Of a DNA stretch of 5,186 nt, positions 1-5,186 are shown in pieces. Each line of letters starts with the position of its first letter. Within the stretch, counting starts at the first letter, position 1. The notes beneath the pieces were generated by a model. It had not been told where the DNA came from, ran no database searches, and was given only the letters and a program-made list of their open reading frames with translations. The stretch is taken from NCBI GenBank assembly GCA_038249175.1, contig JBBRWP010000234.1, positions 1-5,186 on the forward strand. The letters run 5' to 3'. The position numbers and the translations under genes were made by a program. The DNA comes from JAEWSN01 sp038249175. GTDB taxonomy: Bacteria > Bacillota > Clostridia > DSM-8532.

Positions 1-553
1 TCAGTGCCGCATCAAATCCAAGCCCGGCCTCCACGCTCACCGTTAACAAATCCATCACATCCGGCATGGTCTTCATAATGTTCTTTTGCCGTTCACGAAT
101 TTTTCCATTCAAAATGAGGTTTGGAACGAGCATTCCTATAACAGCAACAACCAACACCAGCAAAAAAACACGTCCCGCGTCCGCCTTTGCCTGCAGCATT
201 AAAAATAAAATGAGTAAGGGCAGAAAAACAGTGGCCACGGCTTGAATCCCAAACCAGTTTTTGGCACTGAGTTTATAGGGTCGTCCTGCCATAATAATTT
301 TCTTTTCAAGGTTACTGACCATTTCCGCCGGTGCCATGCGCATCAAGGATTTTCCGATACCTTCAAGCGCAGGTTTTAAAACACGATCTGAAAAAGAACG
401 TGTATACACCTCATCAGATAGAGGACCTGCCTCACGGCGAATTTTTAGCAGACGCGCCTTCAAATTAGCCTGTGAATCAGCGCCACGGTTCATCAACGTA
501 TACAATAAAAATATGAAGGGAATAAATAAGGGAAAAATCATGTATGTATTCAT
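1..553 (-). CDS. tadC: TadC, inner-membrane platform protein of the Tad pilus (C-terminal part cut off by window edge)
   Basis: This is the second polytopic membrane protein of the Tad assembly platform, which with TadB anchors the CpaF ATPase and moves Flp pilins into the pilus. The first 184 residues are visible and the frame is open at the left edge. A hydrophobic segment lies at about residues 4-21, followed by a charged cytoplasmic stretch. Two more membrane segments lie at about 104-121 and 128-147. The type II secretion F domain then begins, with the family signature MPDVMDLLTVSVEAGLGF at 163-180. The upstream stretch AGRPYKLSAKNWFG (89-102) also matches the usual TadC pattern. The ATG at 553 is chosen because AAAAGGATGGG precedes it by a short spacer. 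The gene follows tadB by 33 bases, so the two are probably co-transcribed and co-translated. The T2SSF domain is mostly outside the window, so its completeness cannot be judged. Family assignment is firm. Confidence 0.93.
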   Translation of the reverse strand, partial: MNTYMIFPLFIPFIFLLYTLMNRGADSQANLKARLLKIRREAGPLSDEVYTRSFSDRVLKPALEGIGKSLMRMAPAEMVSNLEKKIIMAGRPYKLSAKNWFGIQAVATVFLPLLILFLMLQAKADAGRVFLLVLVVAVIGMLVPNLILNGKIRERQKNIMKTMPDVMDLLTVSVEAGLGFDAAL

Positions 554-557
554 ATAT

Positions 558-568
558 CCCATCCTTTT
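558..568 (-). promoter_or_regulatory. Ribosome binding site of tadC
   Basis: The minus strand reads AAAAGGATGGG followed by ATAT and the ATG at 553. The AAGGA core lies about 8 bases from the start codon. It sits in the 33-base tadB-tadC gap and supports the chosen start, which lies outside the tadB frame. Confidence 0.7.
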
Positions 569-586
569 ATAGCTTTCAGCAAAACA

Positions 587-1543
587 CTATGTCTCTATTG
601 AAACAATCTTTTTCACCAGGAACAGGCCAATGCTTTCGGTTAGTATAGCTGCGCCAATCAGTACAAACCCAAGAGGTTCGCTGATAAGCAGCTTAAGCTG
701 GTCTGGCGCCACGAATGCCATCATGCCGGCCAAAACAAAGGGCAAACCACCAATAATCAGCCCGGACATGCGTCCTTGTGCCGTCAAGGATTTAATTTCC
801 CCCTTCATTTTGATCCTTTGGCGAATGGTGGAAGATATATTGTCCAATATTTCTGCCAGATTGCCACCGACCTGCCGCTGAATCAGAATGGCTGTTACCA
901 TTAGTTCCAGGTCTTCACTGCCCACACGATCAACCATATTCTCCAAAGCAGTTTCTGTATTCACACCGAAATTGATCTCTTTTTGCAGTTTAATAAATTC
1001 CTCGGTAATTGGTCCGGTCATTTCCCGGGAAATGGCATCAATGGCTTGAAAGAAGCTGTGTCCGGCCTTCATAGCATTGGAGAGTATCGTCAAAGTTTCT
1101 CCCAGTTGGCTGTTAATGGTTTTCAGACGTTTCTTAATCAAGATACGGACAACCACGGAAGGTACCGAAATGCCCATCACACCAACAATCACCACCAGCG
1201 GGTTGGTGCCAAAAGCCAACATGCCTACGGCAACACCAAGGACAAAGGCCAGTGCCTGAAAAGCCATAAATTCTTCCGGTTTCATCAAAATATTTGCTTT
1301 TAGCAACGTTTTACGCAGGTTCTTACGGTAACGACTGAAAAGTCCACTGCGTTCTATACTGCGGGCCAGCACGCCAACACCTTGCCGATACTGCTGTTTC
1401 GGTTTGGTATTCTCACCGCCAACCTCCCCAACGGTATATTTGTTCAGGCGTTCCATCGGTGCGGTACGGTTCATCAGCGGCTGTATCAGCTGATACACTG
1501 CAAAACCAAGCCCGGCTGTTACCGCTAAAATCATCCACTGCAT
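587..1543 (-). CDS. tadB: TadB, inner-membrane platform protein of the Tad pilus
   Basis: TadB is one of the two inner-membrane platform proteins with a type II secretion F (T2SSF/GspF-like) domain; it works with TadC and the CpaF ATPase in Flp pilus assembly. With the start used here the protein has 318 residues, typical for the family. A membrane segment lies at residues 2-19, a basic cytoplasmic linker follows, two hydrophobic segments lie at about 93-110 and 115-135, the T2SSF domain spans about 146-275 (landmarks LSNAMKAGHSFFQAI and IQRQVGGNLAEILDNIS), and final membrane segments lie at about 260-278 and 291-310. The frame could begin 11 codons earlier at an ATG at 1576, but that ATG has no ribosome binding site, and those residues are polar and would precede the membrane segment. 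The ATG at 1543 has AAAGGAG five bases upstream. A 167-base gap separates it from cpaF; tadC follows after 33 bases. No damage is seen. Confidence 0.95.
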   Translation of the reverse strand: MQWMILAVTAGLGFAVYQLIQPLMNRTAPMERLNKYTVGEVGGENTKPKQQYRQGVGVLARSIERSGLFSRYRKNLRKTLLKANILMKPEEFMAFQALAFVLGVAVGMLAFGTNPLVVIVGVMGISVPSVVVRILIKKRLKTINSQLGETLTILSNAMKAGHSFFQAIDAISREMTGPITEEFIKLQKEINFGVNTETALENMVDRVGSEDLELMVTAILIQRQVGGNLAEILDNISSTIRQRIKMKGEIKSLTAQGRMSGLIIGGLPFVLAGMMAFVAPDQLKLLISEPLGFVLIGAAILTESIGLFLVKKIVSIET

Positions 1544-1548
1544 AACGG

Positions 1549-1555
1549 CTCCTTT
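1549..1555 (-). promoter_or_regulatory. Ribosome binding site that decides the tadB start
   Basis: The minus strand reads AAAGGAG, then CCGTT, then the ATG at 1543. This good Shine-Dalgarno match at 5-base spacing lies inside the longer version of the frame and argues for the later start codon. Confidence 0.75.
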
Positions 1556-1710
1556 CGTATCGATGTGCCGTGTCATCTACAATTCTGGTAAACAGCACAA
1601 ACGGGTGTGATCAATATGGGAAGAAAGTCTTAGACTGCACCTCATAAAGTGCCACGGCATAGCACATGTGTGTTTTGCGGGGTAAGGTTATCTGAATATC
1701 GTAAAATTTC

Positions 1711-3075
1711 CTAAAGAGCCTTGTTTACAAAAATATCCGAAGGCAATGAAACACCTGTTCTGCTCAGTTTATCCATAAACTGTGGCTGAATACCTGTTGG
1801 CACAATACGACCAATGATTCGTCCCTGATGATCCCTGTCCTCTTCCTTAAACAAGAAAATATCCTGTAAGGTGACCACATCGCCTTCCATACCGATCACT
1901 TCCGTGATGTGCGTGATACGACGTGTCCCGTCCTTTAAGCGGGATTGTTGTATAATAAGGTCTACGGCGGATGAGATCTGTTCCCGAATGGCACGTACCG
2001 GCAAATCCATCCCGGCCATTAAGACCATGGTCTCCAAACGGGACAACATATCGCGAGGGGTGTTGGCGTGTCCTGTGGTCAAAGAACCGTCATGACCGGT
2101 ATTCATGGCCTGGAGCATATCCAAAGCTTCTCCGCTGCGAACCTCGCCGACGACAATACGATCAGGACGCATACGTAAGGAGTTTCTCACCAGATCACGT
2201 ATGGTCACAGCACCTTTACCTTCAACATTGGGCGGCCGGGTTTCCAATTTCACCACATGCTCCTGGCGAAGCTGTAATTCGGCTGCATCTTCTATGGTCA
2301 CGATGCGTTCATCCGAAGGAATAAAGGATGAAATGACATTCAGCGTTGTCGTTTTACCGGAACCAGTACCTCCGGAAACCACAATATTCATGCGTGCTTC
2401 TACACAGGCCTTGATAAACTGTGCAATTTCCGGTGTTAAAGTACCAAAACGGATCAAATCGTTCACAGTAAATGGTTTTTCAGAGAACTTTCGGATTGTG
2501 ATGGTTGGTCCGTTCAAAGCCAGAGGCGGAATGATAATATTCACACGCGAACCATTTGGAAGTCTGGCATCCACCATAGGGGAGCTTTCATCAATTCTAC
2601 GACCAATGGGGGCGACAATACGCTCAATGATATGCATCACATGCACATTGTCTTTAAAGCGTACATCTGTCATTTCCAGTTTCCCTTTTTTTTCAACGAA
2701 CACACGATTCCAGCCATTCACCATCACTTCACTGACATCCGGGTTGTTCAGCAGCGGCGTAATAGGACCAAAACCAATGGTGTCATTGATAATGTCCCGG
2801 CCAATCATCCCCCGCTCATTGCGGGTAATGTAAGGTGCTTCCAGTTCGATGACCTCGTTGACTATGACTCGGATAGATTCTTCCAATTCCCCGGCTTCTT
2901 TTTCATCCTTATCTTCATCTGTGACGCGTACTTCATTAACAACACGGTCAAATATCTTTTGCTTCAATTCCTGATAAGGATCCTCTTTGACCTCTTCTTT
3001 CAATGGTGCTCCTGAGGGTGACCTTTTCTTCACATCCTCTTCTTTTTCCATTTGTAAACGTTCCACAAGTCCCAT
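1711..3075 (-). CDS. cpaF: CpaF/TadA, secretion ATPase that powers Tad pilus assembly
   Basis: This is a cytoplasmic hexameric ATPase of the type II/IV secretion family (CpaF/TadA subfamily, VirB11-like), which drives Flp pilus polymerisation through TadB and TadC. The protein has 454 residues, normal for the family. Residues 1 to about 75 are highly charged and probably helical, as in other CpaF proteins. The N-terminal domain follows (LNNPDVSEVMVNG near 109-121). The ATPase core holds a Walker A motif GGTGSGKT at 235-242, an Asp box with IEDAAE at 261-266, a Walker B region RMRPDRIVVGEVR at 301-313 and a His box GHDGSLTTGHAN at 327-338; all are intact, so the enzyme should be active. An ATG two codons earlier (3081) is only one base from the Shine-Dalgarno GGAGG, while the ATG at 3075 is seven bases away, so the latter is used. 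It lies 124 bases after cpaE and 167 before tadB, in the usual Tad order. Confidence 0.97.
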   Translation of the reverse strand: MGLVERLQMEKEEDVKKRSPSGAPLKEEVKEDPYQELKQKIFDRVVNEVRVTDEDKDEKEAGELEESIRVIVNEVIELEAPYITRNERGMIGRDIINDTIGFGPITPLLNNPDVSEVMVNGWNRVFVEKKGKLEMTDVRFKDNVHVMHIIERIVAPIGRRIDESSPMVDARLPNGSRVNIIIPPLALNGPTITIRKFSEKPFTVNDLIRFGTLTPEIAQFIKACVEARMNIVVSGGTGSGKTTTLNVISSFIPSDERIVTIEDAAELQLRQEHVVKLETRPPNVEGKGAVTIRDLVRNSLRMRPDRIVVGEVRSGEALDMLQAMNTGHDGSLTTGHANTPRDMLSRLETMVLMAGMDLPVRAIREQISSAVDLIIQQSRLKDGTRRITHITEVIGMEGDVVTLQDIFLFKEEDRDHQGRIIGRIVPTGIQPQFMDKLSRTGVSLPSDIFVNKAL

Positions 3076-3082
3076 GTGCATT

Positions 3083-3089
3083 CCTCCAA
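3083..3089 (-). promoter_or_regulatory. Ribosome binding site that decides the cpaF start
   Basis: The minus strand reads TTGGAGG, AATGCAC, then ATG at 3075. The strong GGAGG core is seven bases from this ATG but only one base from the ATG at 3081, so the protein most likely begins MGLVERLQ rather than MHMGLVERLQ. Confidence 0.75.
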
Positions 3090-3141
3090 TGAAAAGCAGG
3101 CTTTATCTAGAGAAGATTGGTATGCTTAGAATCCATGCATA

Positions 3142-3155
3142 GCAGCAATACTATT
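3142..3155 (-). repeat. Short motif shared between two operon gaps (copy in cpaE-cpaF gap)
   Basis: The minus strand reads AATAGTATTGCTGC here and AATAGTATTGTTGC at 4604-4591, a match of 13 out of 14 bases in the same orientation. Both copies lie just after a gene of the operon, about 45 bases past the cpaE stop and about 20 past the cpaB stop. Flanking similarity is weak. It could be a regulatory or processing site, or a chance match in A+T-rich gaps. Confidence 0.35.
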
Positions 3156-3199
3156 TTTATCTGTTGCAGCGAAATGATGGTTCATAACAGACACAATCA

Positions 3200-4402
3200 T
3201 TAGCCAAACCACTTGCGTTTGGCCGTTTTCTCTTCTTTTTCACCAATACTATCCGGGTTATCCAGCATTTCCGACATACCAAAAATGGCTTTTGCCACCT
3301 TTGTATCTTCCCGTGTCATCACAAAAGGGATCCCCTTATTAGCCGATGTTATGACGGTTGTGTTGTCCTCCGGCATCATGGACCAAATAGGATAACCAAC
3401 AGCATCTTCAAATTCCCGGTATTTAATACCGAACTGCTCAGATGCCTTATTAAGAATGACATGTAATTTTTCCTTGGGGTATTTGATGGATTCCATTAAA
3501 TCCAGGCCAACTTTAACATTTTTTATGGTCGGTAGGTCCAGTGTGGAAACCACCAGGATTCTCTCTGAAGCATCCAATGCAGTCAGGACAATATCTGATA
3601 GTGCCGCCGGCAAATCCACAACAATGAAGTGAAAATTTCCTGCCAGCAACCCAAGCACTTTTTCGATGTGTTTTGCATCGATAAACTCCGAATATTCCGG
3701 TTTTGTCGGTGCCGGCAGAACATGAACGCCTGTAAAGTGTGTTGTCAGGTAATCATTGATAATATCTGAGTCCACGTTTTTCAAATCGCGCACCAAATCA
3801 TACAGTGTGTTCTTCACAGACAGGTTCATCATCACAGCCACATCACCAAACTGTATATCCAAATCGATCAGTGCAACGCGTTTTTTTGTGGTTCTTGCCA
3901 ATGCAACGGCCAGATTGCAGGCTATGGTCGTCTTTCCTACGCCACCTTTTGTGCTGAAAACGGAAAAGACGCGCGTTTGGATTTCCTGACCGGGTGAACG
4001 AGAGCCATGCTTTCTTTTATTCTGCATATCATAGGTTTTTTCGACAGATTCAATCAAATCGTCTGACGTAAAGGGTTTAACCAGATATTCCCTGGCACCG
4101 GCGGACATGGCCTTTTTCAAGTATTCCTGCTCACCTTGCACGGACATGATAATAACGCCGACATCCGGGTGGGATGTCGAAATAAGACTGGCAGCCGTTA
4201 GTCCGTCCATGTCCGGCATATTGATATCCATGAGAACAATGTCCGGCTGGAGTGACTGAGCCAGCTTCACACCATCTCGTCCGCCATTGGCTGTACCAAC
4301 CACCTCAATATTGCGTCCGGATATGGATAGCAATGTACAAATATTATCGACGGTATCGCGTGAATCATCTACAACAACAACTTTAATCGTGCCATCTTCC
4401 AT
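3200..4402 (-). CDS. cpaE: CpaE/TadZ-type protein: response-regulator receiver domain fused to a ParA/MinD-family ATPase
   Basis: CpaE/TadZ proteins position or regulate the Tad pilus machine in the cytoplasm, usually at a pole; the ATPase half is related to ParA and MinD. The 400-residue protein has a receiver domain at about 5-122 with acidic pair D12-D13, the expected phosphoacceptor D59 (in VLMDINMPDMDG), S87 and K109, so it looks able to accept phosphate. A linker (about 125-142) leads to the ATPase, with the deviant Walker A motif STKGGVGKTT at 150-159 (signature K152, catalytic K157), the A' motif IDLDIQFGD around D180-D182 and Walker B-like FIVVDLPAAL around D263. No DNA-binding output domain is seen. 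The tail ends in basic KRKWFG. The ATG at 4402 is fixed by a TGA in frame two codons upstream and by the receiver's first strand starting at once; its own ribosome binding site is weak (GGAAAA). It lies between cpaB and cpaF, as expected for tadZ. Role in this organism is inferred from family and place. Confidence 0.93.
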   Translation of the reverse strand: MEDGTIKVVVVDDSRDTVDNICTLLSISGRNIEVVGTANGGRDGVKLAQSLQPDIVLMDINMPDMDGLTAASLISTSHPDVGVIIMSVQGEQEYLKKAMSAGAREYLVKPFTSDDLIESVEKTYDMQNKRKHGSRSPGQEIQTRVFSVFSTKGGVGKTTIACNLAVALARTTKKRVALIDLDIQFGDVAVMMNLSVKNTLYDLVRDLKNVDSDIINDYLTTHFTGVHVLPAPTKPEYSEFIDAKHIEKVLGLLAGNFHFIVVDLPAALSDIVLTALDASERILVVSTLDLPTIKNVKVGLDLMESIKYPKEKLHVILNKASEQFGIKYREFEDAVGYPIWSMMPEDNTTVITSANKGIPFVMTREDTKVAKAIFGMSEMLDNPDSIGEKEEKTAKRKWFG

Positions 4403-4421
4403 GTTTCATTTTCCGGTAACG

Positions 4422-4437
4422 GTTCTGTTATCAGAAC
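4422..4437 (-). repeat. Perfect inverted repeat (hairpin) in the leader of cpaE
   Basis: The minus strand reads GTTCTG, ATAA, CAGAAC: a perfect 6-base-pair stem with a 4-base loop ending 19 bases before the cpaE ATG. No T-run follows, so it is not an intrinsic terminator. An overlapping alternative pairing exists (TAAC AGAACC GTTA). It could be an operator half-site pair or an RNA hairpin that affects cpaE translation; function is not shown. Confidence 0.5.
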
Positions 4438-4442
4438 AGCTG

Positions 4443-4453
4443 CCTCTCCTTTT
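4443..4453 (-). other. Isolated Shine-Dalgarno-like tract 40 bases before cpaE
   Basis: The minus strand reads AAAAGGAGAGG, the best Shine-Dalgarno match in the cpaB-cpaE gap, but no ATG, GTG or TTG lies within normal range downstream of it. The hairpin at 4422-4437 begins five bases later, and the cpaE ATG is 40 bases away. It may be a ribosome standby or regulatory element, or simply a chance purine run. Confidence 0.3.
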
Positions 4454-4529
4454 CTGCGGATGCATCATTGATTATTGGCTCTTGTACAATTCCATAAATA
4501 TTCGTTCTATCAAGATTGATATTAGAAAA

Positions 4530-4557
4530 ATTATCCAGTTTGTGGTTCGATTGTGTA
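4530..4557 (-). promoter_or_regulatory. Weak sigma-A-like promoter candidate upstream of cpaE
   Basis: On the minus strand TACACA (4 of 6 to TTGACA), a 16-base spacer and GATAAT (5 of 6 to TATAAT) lie in the cpaB-cpaE gap. Transcription would begin near 4523 and give a leader of about 120 bases that carries the purine tract and hairpin. The match is modest in an A+T-rich stretch, so this is a candidate only; cpaE may instead depend on readthrough from cpaB. Confidence 0.2.
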
Positions 4558-4590
4558 TGTAATCTACTTATTTCCTAAACATCATTAAAT

Positions 4591-4604
4591 GCAACAATAC
4601 TATT
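4591..4604 (-). repeat. Short motif shared between two operon gaps (copy in cpaB-cpaE gap)
   Basis: The minus strand reads AATAGTATTGTTGC, which matches the copy at 3155-3142 at 13 of 14 positions and in the same orientation. It lies 20 bases past the cpaB stop codon. A perfect TTGACA hexamer sits ten bases upstream, but no -10 element lies at a workable distance. Confidence 0.35.
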
Positions 4605-4624
4605 CACCATGTATGTCAATTCAT

Positions 4625-5186
4625 TTACGGAACATCGTTTACGGTGCTTCCACCAGAAACAGGTACAGTGTTCGTTGTCCCAGTGTCTGCCTTCGCTTTT
4701 CCCGGTTCCAATGCAATAGCAGACAGGCGAGACGTCAATTGATCAATGACCATCGCACCGTTTGTTACCACATCTTCATCGTCTCCCTGGCCACGCAGGG
4801 CAATTGTCAAATTGCTGTTCTCAGTATTATAAGTCAATGTTTCCGCTTCCTGAAGAGTAACGGCCAGGGTCACTGTTTTTGGAATGTCATCAATGCTGTA
4901 GGTTCCCCGATTGGGCAACCCGGCCTTATCATCTGGCGTCAGGTTTGGACCAAGTGCCAGGACTTCTACATTCTGCAGCACGGTCTGAGAAACTGGCACA
5001 TCTACTCCTTCTTTCGTTTGCAGATTCCATGATGCAATGACATCTACCTTATTGCCCGGAATCAGTTGCATAGCCAAAAGGTTGGCTTCATTCACAAAAA
5101 TGCTGACTGCCCGTGTGCCTTTGGGTAAGCGGTATGCCAGAGAAAGATTCTCTTTGGGCACCAGACGCTGTTCTCGAAATGGTTCA
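4625..5186 (-). CDS. cpaB: CpaB/RcpC-family Tad pilus assembly protein (N-terminal part cut off by window edge)
   Basis: CpaB/RcpC proteins are anchored in the inner membrane with an extracytoplasmic SAF domain and a C-terminal RcpC/CpaB domain; they are needed for Flp pilus assembly. The last 186 residues are visible and the frame is open to the right edge. A GTG at 5161 could be read as a start, but family-like sequence continues upstream (EPFREQRLVPKE resembles the usual GEP...LVP turn of the SAF region), so that GTG is an internal valine and the true start is outside. Visible landmarks are LPKGTRAVSIFVNEAN (20-35), IPGNKVDVIASW (42-53), and TVTLAVTLQEAETLTY with NLTIALRGQGD (about 104-135). 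The last 25 or so residues are rich in Thr, Gly, Pro and Val and look disordered. Family proteins are usually about 230-300 residues, so roughly 50-100 residues are missing, including the signal anchor. The gene lies 222 bases before cpaE. Confidence 0.88.
   Translation of the reverse strand, partial: EPFREQRLVPKENLSLAYRLPKGTRAVSIFVNEANLLAMQLIPGNKVDVIASWNLQTKEGVDVPVSQTVLQNVEVLALGPNLTPDDKAGLPNRGTYSIDDIPKTVTLAVTLQEAETLTYNTENSNLTIALRGQGDDEDVVTNGAMVIDQLTSRLSAIALEPGKAKADTGTTNTVPVSGGSTVNDVP

Noticed and set aside
1636..1654. TGGCAC followed by TGCA on the minus strand in the cpaF-tadB gap, resembling a sigma-54 promoter.
   Set aside because: The GG and GC elements are about three bases too far apart for the strictly spaced -24/-12 sigma-54 promoter.
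1616..1672. A possible 18-codon ATG-started peptide on the minus strand in the cpaF-tadB gap.
   Set aside because: There is no ribosome binding site before the ATG and the peptide shows no family features.
2105..2833. A 242-codon open frame on the plus strand opposite cpaF, the longest of several plus-strand frames.
   Set aside because: It lies wholly within cpaF, whose motifs are intact; it has no recognisable domain and is the antisense shadow of that gene. The same holds for the frames opposite cpaB, cpaE, tadB and tadC.
3160..3191. Inverted repeat TCTGTT/AACAGA after the cpaE stop codon, a possible terminator.
   Set aside because: The stem is only six base pairs with a 20-base loop and no T-run after it on the minus strand, so it does not look like an intrinsic terminator.
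4431..4574. A 47-codon open stretch on the minus strand in the cpaB-cpaE gap, ending in TGA inside the hairpin loop region.
   Set aside because: It has no ATG, GTG or TTG in frame and no ribosome binding site, its peptide resembles no family I know, and an open stretch of this length is not rare by chance.
4614..4619. A perfect TTGACA (-35 hexamer) on the minus strand just after the cpaB stop codon.
   Set aside because: No acceptable -10 hexamer lies 16-18 bases downstream; the nearest TAGTAT is only 11 bases away.

Overview
The window holds five genes, all read right to left on the minus strand, that form the core of a Tad (tight adherence / Flp-type) pilus assembly operon. In transcription order they are the end of cpaB (rcpC-like, start beyond the right edge), cpaE (tadZ; a receiver domain fused to a ParA/MinD-type ATPase), cpaF (tadA; secretion ATPase), tadB, and the first part of tadC (end beyond the left edge). 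The cpaE, cpaF and tadB frames are full length with all diagnostic motifs present. No RNA gene, mobile element, CRISPR array or convincing terminator was seen. The plus-strand open frames all lie opposite these genes and look like shadows.

Layout in transcription order: cpaB C-terminal part (5186-4625); a 222-base gap with a perfect small hairpin, an isolated Shine-Dalgarno-like tract and a weak promoter candidate; cpaE (4402-3200); a 124-base gap; cpaF (3075-1711); a 167-base gap; tadB (1543-587); a 33-base gap with a ribosome binding site; tadC (553 to the left edge). No gap exceeds 300 bases. The starts of cpaF and tadB are moved downstream of the longest possible frames because the Shine-Dalgarno sequences fit the later ATG codons.

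How the genes work together (from knowledge of the family): CpaF hydrolyses ATP on the cytoplasmic face. TadB and TadC form the inner-membrane platform that lifts Flp pilin subunits from the membrane into the growing pilus. CpaE/TadZ places or regulates the machine, usually at a cell pole. CpaB is a membrane-anchored, extracytoplasmic assembly factor. The pilin, prepilin peptidase and TadE-like pseudopilins are not in the window and may lie on either side.

Organism: protein style, strong AGGAGG-like ribosome binding sites, moderate G+C (by eye in the mid-forties), and direct cpaB-cpaE adjacency without the secretin gene cpaC or cpaD between them suggest a Bacillota (Clostridia-like) bacterium. 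This is an inference, and I cannot name a genus. I found no undescribed system; the most open questions concern the non-coding gaps and the apparently phosphorylatable CpaE receiver.
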